Shown: one piece after another, positions 7,214 to 14,309 of the stretch
Layout of the letters: each line of letters starts with the position of its first letter
Position numbering within the stretch: position 1 is the stretch's first letter
IMG/VR virus record: IMGVR_UViG_3300034093_004605
Span: 1-22,854 of that record
Length of the DNA stretch: 22,854 nt
Strand: one strand, 5' to 3'
Origin: a virus
Translations under genes and position numbers: made by a program
The notes under the pieces: generated by a model
Databases searched by the model: none
What the model was told of the DNA's origin: nothing
The model's input: only the letters and a program-made list of their open reading frames with translations

Positions 7214-7501
7214 ATGATGGGTAATGTAGAACATAAAGTATGGCATGAAATAACTGAGCCATTGAGTGCTGTTCAGAATTTAATTAACGGTTGTTTACTT
7301 GGACAATCAAAAGGATCTTATTCTTTTGAAGAATCAAGTCTTATTTGGGAATCTATAAAGTATCTTGTTACCTTGCAAGTTCAGATAAGAGAGAATGAAG
7401 AAGATCCAAATGACTTTTTAATGAAAGAATTAGCCAAAACAGAAAAAAATGAAATTGTAGAAAACATTGAACATGACATAAAAGAAAAAGAAACAGCATA
7501 A
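7214..7501 (+). CDS. Small acidic protein, 95 aa, unrecognised
   Basis: Helical and strongly acidic toward the C-terminus (ENEEDPNDF, then a K/E-rich tail). No family recognised. Two ATG codons lie in tandem at 7214 and 7217. A GGAG at 7206-7209 is 4 bases from the first and 7 from the second, so 7217 may be the true start. A Shine-Dalgarno-like leader is uncommon in this window. A clear intrinsic terminator follows directly after the stop, so this gene ends its transcription unit. The 53 bp gap upstream includes GATATATTAG near 7149-7158, a relative of the GATATATA(C/G) element. Confidence 0.72.
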   Translation: MMGNVEHKVWHEITEPLSAVQNLINGCLLGQSKGSYSFEESSLIWESIKYLVTLQVQIRENEEDPNDFLMKELAKTEKNEIVENIEHDIKEKETA

Positions 7502-7503
7502 AG

Positions 7504-7531
7504 AAAAGCCCACATAATTGTGGGTTTTTTT
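7504..7531 (+). terminator. Intrinsic terminator after the small acidic gene
   Basis: CCCACA (7509-7514) pairs with TGTGGG (7519-7524) around a TAAT loop. The stem extends through AAAAG/TTTTT and runs into a seven-T tract (7525-7531). It ends the 5230-7501 cluster and isolates it from the polymerase transcript. Confidence 0.88.
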
Positions 7532-7559
7532 GTTTTTATCTAAATTTTTATTATCTTTG
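7529..7559 (+). promoter_or_regulatory. Bacteroidetes-type housekeeping promoter TTTG-N19-TATCTTTG
   Basis: TTTG (7529-7532) and TATCTTTG (7552-7559) are separated by 19 bases. This fits the -33 TTTG / -7 TAnnTTTG consensus recognised by the primary sigma factor of Bacteroides and Flavobacterium (established knowledge). Transcription would start near 7566, about 20 bases before the polymerase ATG at 7588. The TTTG overlaps the terminator T tract. The element suggests early, host-polymerase transcription of the polymerase-GT pair. Confidence 0.72.
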
Positions 7560-7587
7560 CATATTATAATTATTAAGTATTACATTT

Positions 7588-9015
7588 ATGATAAATATAG
7601 AACAAAAGGCAAATAAAGTTACAATTAGCAATTTTAATGAAAAGGGTATGGTTGAATTATATGAATTTCAATTACATCGAAATGATATATTCGTTTGGGA
7701 ATATTATTCAAGTCGAAAAAAAGAAGAACATTTTAAAAGTTGGGATGATAGAGCAGTTCAAAAAAATACAGCTCCCAGTTATAAAAGACTGAATAGATTT
7801 CGTTTAATAGAATGGATGGAAAGTCTTACGGAAGAAGAAAAATCAAAGATTTATACATTTAATCAACCCAAAAAATTCTTTTGCGATATAGAAGTTGAAA
7901 TTCAAGATGAGTTTCCTGACCCTGCTGAAGCTAAAACTCCTGTCGTTACTATAGCATTATCCGATCAAGATAATATAATAACAGTTTTAGGAATTAAAGA
8001 AGTATCTTTAAATGATATCAAAAAAACAGAATTAAAGCTTCAAGAATATTTTAAAGATTATACACCAAATATAAAGTTTAAATATATCTATTTCAATTCA
8101 GAATATGATATGTTATATACATTTTTTATTAAATTTTTACCAAGAATTCCTTTCTTAACAGGCTGGTATTTCTTAGATTTTGATTGGAAATATTTAATAA
8201 ATAGAGCAAGAAAATTTAATATTCCAGTAGAAAAGTCATCTCCTACAAATAAACTAATAGGTTTACATGAAACACCAATGCATAAAGTTATTGTTGATTA
8301 TAAGGAGATTTATGAAAAGTGGGATAAATCACTTAAAGAAAACTTAACTTTAGATTGGACTGCAAAGTATAGGCTAGGTTTAACAAAAGTAAAGTATCCA
8401 GGAAGTCTTAAAGATTTATATTTAAATGATTATTTATTATTTGTATTCTACAATGCTGTTGATACTCATCTTGTTAACTTATTAGACAAAAAAACATCAG
8501 TTGCAGACATATTCTTTAAACTAGGAACTCTAACAAAATCAGAATATCAAAAAGCATTTTCACCAGTTCATATGACTGAAAATGTTCTTTGTAGAGGGCT
8601 ATTAGAAAAAAACCTCGTTATGATCCCAAATGAAATTAAAAATACAAAGGATTCTAAATATAAAGGAGCACACGTACATAAACCTAAAGTAGGTATTTAT
8701 GAATATGTTTGTGCTTTTGATTTTGCAAGTTTGTATCCATCAGTTATGCGACAATTCAATATTTCTCCAGAATCATACTTGGGAAAACTTGGAGAAGAAG
8801 AAGATCAAAGTATATTTAAAGTACAAAAGAAAAAAATAGAAAATATAGAAGAAAAAATAGTTTGTGCAAATGGAGCTATATTTGATACGAATGAAAGTGT
8901 ATTAAGGAAGGTACTTGATTATTTCTACGATAAAAGAAAAAAAGCTAAATTAGAGTCCTATGAAATTGAAAAAGAAATAGATGTATTAAAAAAGATTCTA
9001 GAAACAAAAAAATGA
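7588..9015 (+). CDS. 43: Family-B DNA polymerase, N-terminal half only (T4 gp43 type)
   Basis: The replicative polymerase of T4-type phages: an N-terminal domain, a 3'-5' proofreading exonuclease, then palm, fingers and thumb. Seen here: exonuclease motif I C-D-I-E (D100, E102), followed by a T4-like FPDP; exo II T-G-W-Y-F-L-D-F-D (D199); exo III Y-N-A-V-D (Y288, D292); and polymerase motif A F-D-F-A-S-L-Y-P-S (D378). The protein then continues only to residue 475, inside the fingers. Motif B (KxxxNSxYG), motif C (DTDS) and the thumb are absent here and in the following 15 kb on either strand. T4 gp43 is 898 residues. The stop sits in an ATGA overlap with the next gene. This is either one half of a split polymerase, as known in some T4 relatives, or a retained exonuclease fragment. 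Confidence 0.93.
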   Translation: MINIEQKANKVTISNFNEKGMVELYEFQLHRNDIFVWEYYSSRKKEEHFKSWDDRAVQKNTAPSYKRLNRFRLIEWMESLTEEEKSKIYTFNQPKKFFCDIEVEIQDEFPDPAEAKTPVVTIALSDQDNIITVLGIKEVSLNDIKKTELKLQEYFKDYTPNIKFKYIYFNSEYDMLYTFFIKFLPRIPFLTGWYFLDFDWKYLINRARKFNIPVEKSSPTNKLIGLHETPMHKVIVDYKEIYEKWDKSLKENLTLDWTAKYRLGLTKVKYPGSLKDLYLNDYLLFVFYNAVDTHLVNLLDKKTSVADIFFKLGTLTKSEYQKAFSPVHMTENVLCRGLLEKNLVMIPNEIKNTKDSKYKGAHVHKPKVGIYEYVCAFDFASLYPSVMRQFNISPESYLGKLGEEEDQSIFKVQKKKIENIEEKIVCANGAIFDTNESVLRKVLDYFYDKRKKAKLESYEIEKEIDVLKKILETKK

Positions 9016-9701
9016 AAAAAAACTGTGTTATACTTACAACTACATCTAAGGGTGAAGGTTTAAATAATTACACATGTTCAGGTTACGATTTTGATTTATT
9101 TATAATAGATTATACTTCTTCCCCAAAACAGAGTCCATTAGTAAATAGTAATGCAAAATTTGTTTTTGAATCTGAGGGTGGATATAAATATCATAATATA
9201 AAGAGATTATTAAATACAACTACTATATTAGACGATTATGACTATGTCTGGCTTCCAGATTGGGACTTATCTTTCAATTGTTTAGATCTACATACACTTT
9301 TTACAATAGCTGAGCAATATGATTTAGATTTATGTCAGCCATCACTAAGCTCGGATTCCTATATTTCCTGGACTATAACTCAACATAATCCAGAATTAAC
9401 CTTAAGAATCACGAATTTTGTAGAAGTAATGTGTCCACTATTCAAAAGTTCCTTTTTAAAAGAATTACTTTGGACCTTTGATTTGAATTTTTCTAGTTGG
9501 GGACTTGACTTTTTATGGTCTTCTCTTCTAAAAGAACATACATTTGGAATTATTGATGCAATGATTATAAAACATGAAAGGCCTATACAATCTCATGAAT
9601 GGTTATTGCCAAATAATAAGACTGCTCATCAAGAACTAGAAGAGATGAAGAAAAAACATAATTTAGTTTTTAATCCTATTGTGTTTAAAGCATTGAAATA
9701 A
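9012..9701 (+). CDS. DUF707-like putative glycosyltransferase, 229 aa
   Basis: The central region matches my recollection of the DUF707 family (GT-A-like fold, mostly uncharacterised). D-Y-V-W-L-P-D-W-D-L-S (residues about 77-87) supplies a DxD-type metal motif. L-C-Q-P-S-L-S-S-D-S-Y-I-S-W follows near 112-125, then F-V-E-V-M-C-P-L-F near 139-147 and W-G-L-D-F-L-W near 172-178. The expected role is transfer of a sugar to an unknown acceptor; phage glycosyltransferases often modify DNA bases, virion proteins or host surface glycans. The start overlaps the polymerase stop (ATGA), so the two are translationally coupled, which is odd for unrelated functions. No signal or membrane segment is present. 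The family call is moderately sure; the substrate is unknown. Confidence 0.75.
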   Translation: MKKNCVILTTTSKGEGLNNYTCSGYDFDLFIIDYTSSPKQSPLVNSNAKFVFESEGGYKYHNIKRLLNTTTILDDYDYVWLPDWDLSFNCLDLHTLFTIAEQYDLDLCQPSLSSDSYISWTITQHNPELTLRITNFVEVMCPLFKSSFLKELLWTFDLNFSSWGLDFLWSSLLKEHTFGIIDAMIIKHERPIQSHEWLLPNNKTAHQELEEMKKKHNLVFNPIVFKALK

Positions 9702-9879
9702 AGCTACTTATAAAAGCAAAAAAATGATTAAAAAAAATTAATCAAAAAAATAACATTTATTAGTTTTTTAGTAAACAAAAATTATCTATATAGCTATAAC
9801 AAATATTCACAAGTATTGAGTTTAGACTATAAAACTAGTATTTAATCTCCATTTATTATAAAATTAAACAGTATTTATT
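9702..9879. promoter_or_regulatory. Intergenic leader of nrdJ, 178 bp, very AT-rich
   Basis: This gap probably carries the nrdJ promoter. It holds a GATTAA/TTAATC inverted repeat (9726-9743), and a perfect 10 bp palindrome TATAGCTATA (9789-9798) that overlaps CTATATAG and could be an operator. I see no TAnnTTTG -7 box, no Shine-Dalgarno before the ATG and no cobalamin riboswitch. The palindrome is real; any regulatory role is inferred. Confidence 0.4.
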
Positions 9880-12060
9880 ATGGCAAAAAGTCGTGATCTC
9901 TCAATTGAGATTTTATCAGAATTAACAGCATTTTCTAAATATGCACGTTTTAATGAGAAACTAGGAAGAAGAGAAACATGGGAAGAAAATGTATATCGAG
10001 TTGAAGATATGCATGTGAGAAAATTTCCTGAACTAAAAGATGATATCAATAGAGCATTTGATTATGTAAGACGTAAAGAAGTTGTACCTTCCATGCGTTC
10101 AATGCAATTCGGAGGAGAAGCTATTGAAAAAATGAATATAAGAATTTTTAACTGCTCATTTATTGCTATAGAACGACCAGCCATATTTTCAGAAATTATG
10201 GTTTTGTTGATGGCAGGAACAGGAGTTGGTTATTCTGTCCAATATAGACATATTAATAAGTTACCTGAAATTAAAACTCCTAAAAGAAGTAAGAAGTATG
10301 TTATTGAAGATACGATTGAGGGATGGGCTAATTCTTTAAAGGCTCTTATTAAATCTTATTTTTATGGTACACAATTACCAATATTTGATTATTCTCAAAT
10401 CAGAGCTAAAGGAACTTCTTTAAAGACATCAGGTGGAAAAGCACCTGGTCCTGAACCGTTAAGAAAATGTTTAGACGAAATTCAATCTATATTTACATGC
10501 AAGAATGTTGGAGAGAAGTTAAAACCTATAGAAGTACATGATATTGTTTGCCATATAGCAGATTGTATTTTAGCTGGTGGAATTCGTAGATCAGCTACTA
10601 TAGCATTATTCGATTCATTTGATGATGAGATGCTTAACTGTAAAGGATATGTATCAGCACAAATTGAATCTGATTTTATTTATAATAAACAAACAAAACA
10701 ATTTGTTGGGGATGCAGCACACCAAGGTAAAATTGTTCAAGTATATTTATCAAAACAAGAATTTGATAAATTTGAAAAAGAGGGTGTATTAGCATGGTAT
10801 TGGTTTCATCCGCAAAGAGCAAGAGCAAATAACTCTGCGGTCTTTATCCGTAAAATATTTTTAGATAAAGAAACAACAGAAGAAAAAATAATCGCAAAAC
10901 TTAAAAAAGAATTTGGTATAAATGATTATTCACAAGAATCATTAGTAAATACATTCACAAACTTTGTAAGTGAATATTTATCAGCACATTCAGTTGAAGG
11001 TAAATATTATGAAGATATTGTAGAAGCAACAACGCAAGAAGATTTTATGAAAGTTTGGAAAGCTTGTGAAGCTTCAGGTTCAGGAGAACCTGGTGTTTTT
11101 TGGACAAATGATCCTGATTATGGAACAAATCCATGTGGAGAAATATCACTTAAATCAGCTCAAACTTGTAATCTTTCTTCTATAAATGTAAGTACATTAA
11201 GAGATCAATCTGATTTAGAACAAAGAGTATGGGCTGCTACATTGATTGGTACTCTCCAAGCAACATATGATAGTTTTGAGTATATTTCAGAAAATTGGCA
11301 AGAAAACCAGCAAGATGAAAGATTACTTGGAGTTTCATTAACAGGTATATGCGATATAGACTATACTAAGTTTGATTGGGAAAAGGCTTCTTTATTTACA
11401 GCTGAAGTGAATAGTACATATGCACAGATACTAGGTATTAATGAAGCTGCTAGAATTACTTGTATAAAGCCAGAAGGTACAGCATCTTGCGTTATGGGTA
11501 CAGCATCAGGTATTCATGCAAGACATGCTCAACATTATATTAGAAGAGTTCGTTATAATAAGCAAGAACCTATAGCTAGATATCTTATGGAAAACCATCC
11601 AGAGTTAGTAGAAGAAGAGGAATTCAATCCATTGAACATTGTAGTAGCACTTCCTCAAAAGTCTCCTTCAGAGTCCGTAACAAGAGAAAATGAAACTGCT
11701 ATTGACACATTAGAAAGAGTAAAATTTTTTAATGAACATTGGGTTTCACCAGGTCATAGATATGGTCCAAATCAGCATAATGTATCTTGTACTATTTCAG
11801 TTCGTAATAACGAATGGAATAAAGTAGGAAAATGGATGTGGGAAAATAGAGAGGTATATTCAGGTATTGCGGTTCTACCTTATTCAGATGCTAATTATAA
11901 ACAAGCTCCTTTTGAGGAATGTGATGAAGAAACTTATGATTCAATGATGAAAAATCTAAAATCAATTGATTTAACAAAAGTATTAGAATTAGAAGATAAT
12001 ACAAATCTCTTAGGAGAACTTGCATGTGCTGGTGGTGCATGTGAAGTTACTTTCGGATAA
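9880..12060 (+). CDS. nrdJ: Class II (adenosylcobalamin-dependent) ribonucleotide reductase
   Basis: Reduces ribonucleotides to deoxyribonucleotides using a cysteinyl radical generated from coenzyme B12, so it needs no oxygen and no second subunit. At 726 residues it matches the monomeric triphosphate reductase type (Lactobacillus leichmannii). Seen: N-C-S-F (C92, first redox Cys), M-A-G-T-G-V-G-Y-S-V (111-120), G-G-I-R-R-S-A-T (233-240), N-P-C-G-E-I (N417, C419 thiyl, E421), Q-T-C-N-L (C430, second redox Cys, 11 residues from C419 as in the reference enzyme), P-E-G-T (531-534) and a C-terminal C-x4-C (C716/C721) for re-reduction. All catalytic residues are present. Residues about 327-386 seem to be extra relative to the family core. 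The gene stands alone with its own terminator. T4 itself uses class I NrdAB. Confidence 0.95.
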   Translation: MAKSRDLSIEILSELTAFSKYARFNEKLGRRETWEENVYRVEDMHVRKFPELKDDINRAFDYVRRKEVVPSMRSMQFGGEAIEKMNIRIFNCSFIAIERPAIFSEIMVLLMAGTGVGYSVQYRHINKLPEIKTPKRSKKYVIEDTIEGWANSLKALIKSYFYGTQLPIFDYSQIRAKGTSLKTSGGKAPGPEPLRKCLDEIQSIFTCKNVGEKLKPIEVHDIVCHIADCILAGGIRRSATIALFDSFDDEMLNCKGYVSAQIESDFIYNKQTKQFVGDAAHQGKIVQVYLSKQEFDKFEKEGVLAWYWFHPQRARANNSAVFIRKIFLDKETTEEKIIAKLKKEFGINDYSQESLVNTFTNFVSEYLSAHSVEGKYYEDIVEATTQEDFMKVWKACEASGSGEPGVFWTNDPDYGTNPCGEISLKSAQTCNLSSINVSTLRDQSDLEQRVWAATLIGTLQATYDSFEYISENWQENQQDERLLGVSLTGICDIDYTKFDWEKASLFTAEVNSTYAQILGINEAARITCIKPEGTASCVMGTASGIHARHAQHYIRRVRYNKQEPIARYLMENHPELVEEEEFNPLNIVVALPQKSPSESVTRENETAIDTLERVKFFNEHWVSPGHRYGPNQHNVSCTISVRNNEWNKVGKWMWENREVYSGIAVLPYSDANYKQAPFEECDEETYDSMMKNLKSIDLTKVLELEDNTNLLGELACAGGACEVTFG

Positions 12061-12077
12061 ATAATAAACTTTATTGT

Positions 12078-12114
12078 AAAGGATATCTATAAAGAGTGTA
12101 GATATCCTTTTTTA
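12078..12114 (+). terminator. Intrinsic terminator after nrdJ
   Basis: GGATATCTA (12081-12089) pairs with TAGATATCC (12099-12107) around a 9-base loop, extended by AAA/TTT and followed by TTTTTT (12108-12113). It makes nrdJ a single-gene unit and directly precedes the Shine-Dalgarno of the next gene. That leaves almost no room for a promoter, so read-through may feed the clamp-loader genes. Confidence 0.85.
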
Positions 12115-12127
12115 TTTGAGGTGAAAT

Positions 12128-12562
12128 ATGGAACTTTTTGATGTTGTCAATTCGATCTTTTCAAAAACAGAGTGGAAAAAAGTTTCCAGATATGATAAAG
12201 ATCGAAATTTCTTTATGATAAATAGATTTATGTCAATTGGTCTCCCTAAACAAGCTTCAATGTTTAATAAGAAACATATACCCAAAGAGCATGTTTTAGA
12301 TTATTGGAATAGAACGGCTTCGAGATTATATAGTACCATCCCATCTTGGATATTTACAAAAGGACAAGTTGCATCTCAAAAAGAGAAAGATGTAATGGAA
12401 GTAGATATAGAGCTAAAAAAAATATTTTGTGAATATAATAAATGTAGTTTCAAAGATTTTGATTTATTATGTAATATAACACCAATAGAGATTGAAGAAG
12501 AATTAAAAATGTATAGAAAAATATTACAATCACGAAAACCATCTACATTATCACAATATTAG
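12128..12562 (+). CDS. 62: Clamp-loader small subunit (T4 gp62-like)
   Basis: The small non-ATPase subunit that joins the gp44 ATPase ring to load the sliding clamp. The 144-residue protein resembles the short gp62 homologues of cyanophage-type T4 relatives: M-E-L-F-D-V-V-N-S-I at the start, then F-F-M-I-N-R-F-M-S-I (residues about 28-37) and a C-terminal helix pair with I-E-E-E-L-K-M-Y-R-K-I-L. Its place directly before the gp44 gene supports the call. The start has the best Shine-Dalgarno of the window, GAGGTGA at 12118-12124, about 3 bases from the ATG. The identity rests on a weak motif plus context; T4 gp62 itself is longer and diverged. Confidence 0.68.
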   Translation: MELFDVVNSIFSKTEWKKVSRYDKDRNFFMINRFMSIGLPKQASMFNKKHIPKEHVLDYWNRTASRLYSTIPSWIFTKGQVASQKEKDVMEVDIELKKIFCEYNKCSFKDFDLLCNITPIEIEEELKMYRKILQSRKPSTLSQY

Positions 12563-12573
12563 AGGATTATAAA

Positions 12574-13542
12574 ATGTCAAAAATACTTGAACAATTATTT
12601 ACAGAAAAGTTTAGACCCAAAAAAATAGAAGATATAATTCTTGCACCAAGAATAAAAAGTGCTATAGGCCAAGGAGTTATACAACAACATCTTTTATTAG
12701 TAGGTTCGCAAGGAATGGGTAAAACTTCTACAGCAAAGGCAATAGCAAGTAAATTTCCAAATATGTATATAAATGTATCTGATGAATCATCAGTAGATGT
12801 TATCCGTGAAAAAATAAAAGGGTACTGCGAAAGAATATCTGTATTAGATGGTGAGGATTCAATTAAGATTGTTATACTAGATGAAATAGATGGTGCTTCA
12901 GATCAATTCTATAAAGCTCTAAGAGGAGTTATGGAAGATGTGCGTTATGTATCAAAGGTACGATTTATAGGTACTGCAAATTATATTAACAAAATCCCAG
13001 ATCCAGTACGTTCACGTTTTTTTATTTTAGATTTTAACCCTGCAACAAAAGAAGAAGAACTAGGATTGATGAAAGATCAAGCCAAAAGAATAGCATTTCT
13101 TTTAAAAAGTTTAAACATAGAATTTGAAAATGATGCATTAAAGGAATTTATTAAAAGAAATTTCCCTGATATGAGAGCAATGATAAATAAAATTCAAAAC
13201 TGGCAAACATCAGGAAAAAACAAAATCACTCTAAATGAAATAAAAGATTTAAATTATTCTTTTAATGATTTATTTGAGTTGCTAACTATTAAAGATACAA
13301 ATCCTATACAAAATTATAAATATATTGTTAAAAATTGTTCAAATAAAGTAGATGAAGTTCTTATGAGCTTGCATTCTGACTTTCCTCTATGGATTTCAGA
13401 AAACAAACCTGATATGATAAACAAAATACCAATGGTACTTGTTTTAGTGGGTAAATGGCAAGCAGATAAACACGCATGTATTGATCCGATAGTAGCTTTA
13501 ACTGGTTGTTTTTTTGAAATACATATGCATATGAAATCATAA
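12574..13542 (+). CDS. 44: Clamp-loader ATPase subunit (T4 gp44-like)
   Basis: The AAA+ ATPase that opens the sliding clamp and loads it on primed DNA. Seen: E-K-F-R-P-K-K-I-E-D-I at the N-terminus (residues 11-21, the usual start of clamp-loader and RFC proteins), Walker A G-S-Q-G-M-G-K-T (44-51), Walker B I-L-D-E-I-D (101-106), sensor I G-T-A-N (133-136), S-R-F with the arginine finger (R148), and a C-terminal collar-like region to 322. Length matches T4 gp44 (319). AGAGG (12561-12565) lies 8 bases before the ATG. It follows the gp62-like gene by 11 bases and its stop overlaps the next ATG (TAATG). The clamp (gp45) and the polymerase C-terminal half are not in the window. Confidence 0.95.
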   Translation: MSKILEQLFTEKFRPKKIEDIILAPRIKSAIGQGVIQQHLLLVGSQGMGKTSTAKAIASKFPNMYINVSDESSVDVIREKIKGYCERISVLDGEDSIKIVILDEIDGASDQFYKALRGVMEDVRYVSKVRFIGTANYINKIPDPVRSRFFILDFNPATKEEELGLMKDQAKRIAFLLKSLNIEFENDALKEFIKRNFPDMRAMINKIQNWQTSGKNKITLNEIKDLNYSFNDLFELLTIKDTNPIQNYKYIVKNCSNKVDEVLMSLHSDFPLWISENKPDMINKIPMVLVLVGKWQADKHACIDPIVALTGCFFEIHMHMKS

Positions 13543-14270
13543 TGGTATCAATTAAATTATTGAATCAAGAAGTCAAATCTGTGTCTGATTTATTACTATT
13601 CAAATATATTGTAATAGATGAATCAAATGCTGTTATAGATGTATTGAAAAGATTTGAGATAGGTCCTGAACATAGGATAACAGGTTTATGTGAACCGATG
13701 TCTTACATATCACAAAACTTTATAGAATTGACCCAATATAAATCTCTAGGTTCAAAGAACAATATAGGTAGATTATCAGCCATTACAGTATTAGAAGAAC
13801 AAATAATAAAAGAGTTTTGTTTAAAAGGAATACATGCTTTAGATTTAGCCATAAAATTAGATGCGTTAGCTGTCTTTCATGCTTTACTAGATTATGGTCA
13901 TAAGGATATTAAAAGTCAGGCTGTTCATTTAGCAGTAAAATACATAAGAGTAGATATGTTGAACCGTTTAGCCGAAGAAGGATATGATTTATGGTTTGTA
14001 CATCCAGATTGGGAATCTAGACCTATTGATACTTTATTTACTATGCTTTCATTTCAAGAGGAATTACCTTTTATAAAAGGAATGAATGTAAACGAAGAAT
14101 TAGCAGAATGTTTAGATATAATAATTAAAAATAGTGAAATACATAGATTTATTTCAACAACTGGTGATGATTATAGAATATATAATGGAAATCCAATTAT
14201 AAGGAAACGTAAAGGTCTTGCACCAGAAATAGAAGAAATTTTCTTTAAAGTCATACATGGCTTATTATAA
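13542..14270 (+). CDS. Unrecognised protein with degenerate ankyrin-like repeats, 242 aa
   Basis: Residues about 97-150 read like two weak ankyrin repeats: I-H-A-L-D-L-A-I-K-L-D-A-L-A-V-F-H-A-L-L-D-Y-G, then A-V-H-L-A-V-K-Y-I-R-V-D-M-L-N-R-L-A-E-E-G. The flanking parts show no known domain. A basic patch (R-K-R-K-G) lies near residue 221. It is coupled to gp44 by a TAATG overlap, so it is made with the clamp loader, yet no replication role is evident. It is not obviously a paralogue of the ankyrin protein at 6726. The repeat call is moderate, the function unknown. Confidence 0.62.
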   Translation: MVSIKLLNQEVKSVSDLLLFKYIVIDESNAVIDVLKRFEIGPEHRITGLCEPMSYISQNFIELTQYKSLGSKNNIGRLSAITVLEEQIIKEFCLKGIHALDLAIKLDALAVFHALLDYGHKDIKSQAVHLAVKYIRVDMLNRLAEEGYDLWFVHPDWESRPIDTLFTMLSFQEELPFIKGMNVNEELAECLDIIIKNSEIHRFISTTGDDYRIYNGNPIIRKRKGLAPEIEEIFFKVIHGLL

Positions 14271-14273
14271 TTT

Positions 14274-14282
14274 GATATATAC
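14274..14282 (+). promoter_or_regulatory. GATATATAC element, candidate late promoter
   Basis: An exact copy of the nonamer at 5199. It begins 3 bases after the stop of the preceding gene and ends 27 bases before the ATG at 14310. The gap is only 39 bp, so the element fills much of it. The role is inferred from recurrence. Confidence 0.45.
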
Positions 14283-14309
14283 CTACTAAAGTAAAAAATC
14301 TCTAAAACT

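Noticed and set aside
8950-9701. Intein, intron or homing endonuclease interrupting the polymerase
   Set aside because: The downstream protein shows no LAGLIDADG, GIY-YIG or HNH motif and no intein splice residues, and no polymerase C-terminal part resumes after it within the window.
9726-9743. GATTAA/TTAATC hairpin downstream of the glycosyltransferase-like gene as its terminator
   Set aside because: The stem is only A-T rich and the plus strand continues with A, not T. It would fit a minus-strand terminator, but there is no minus-strand gene there.
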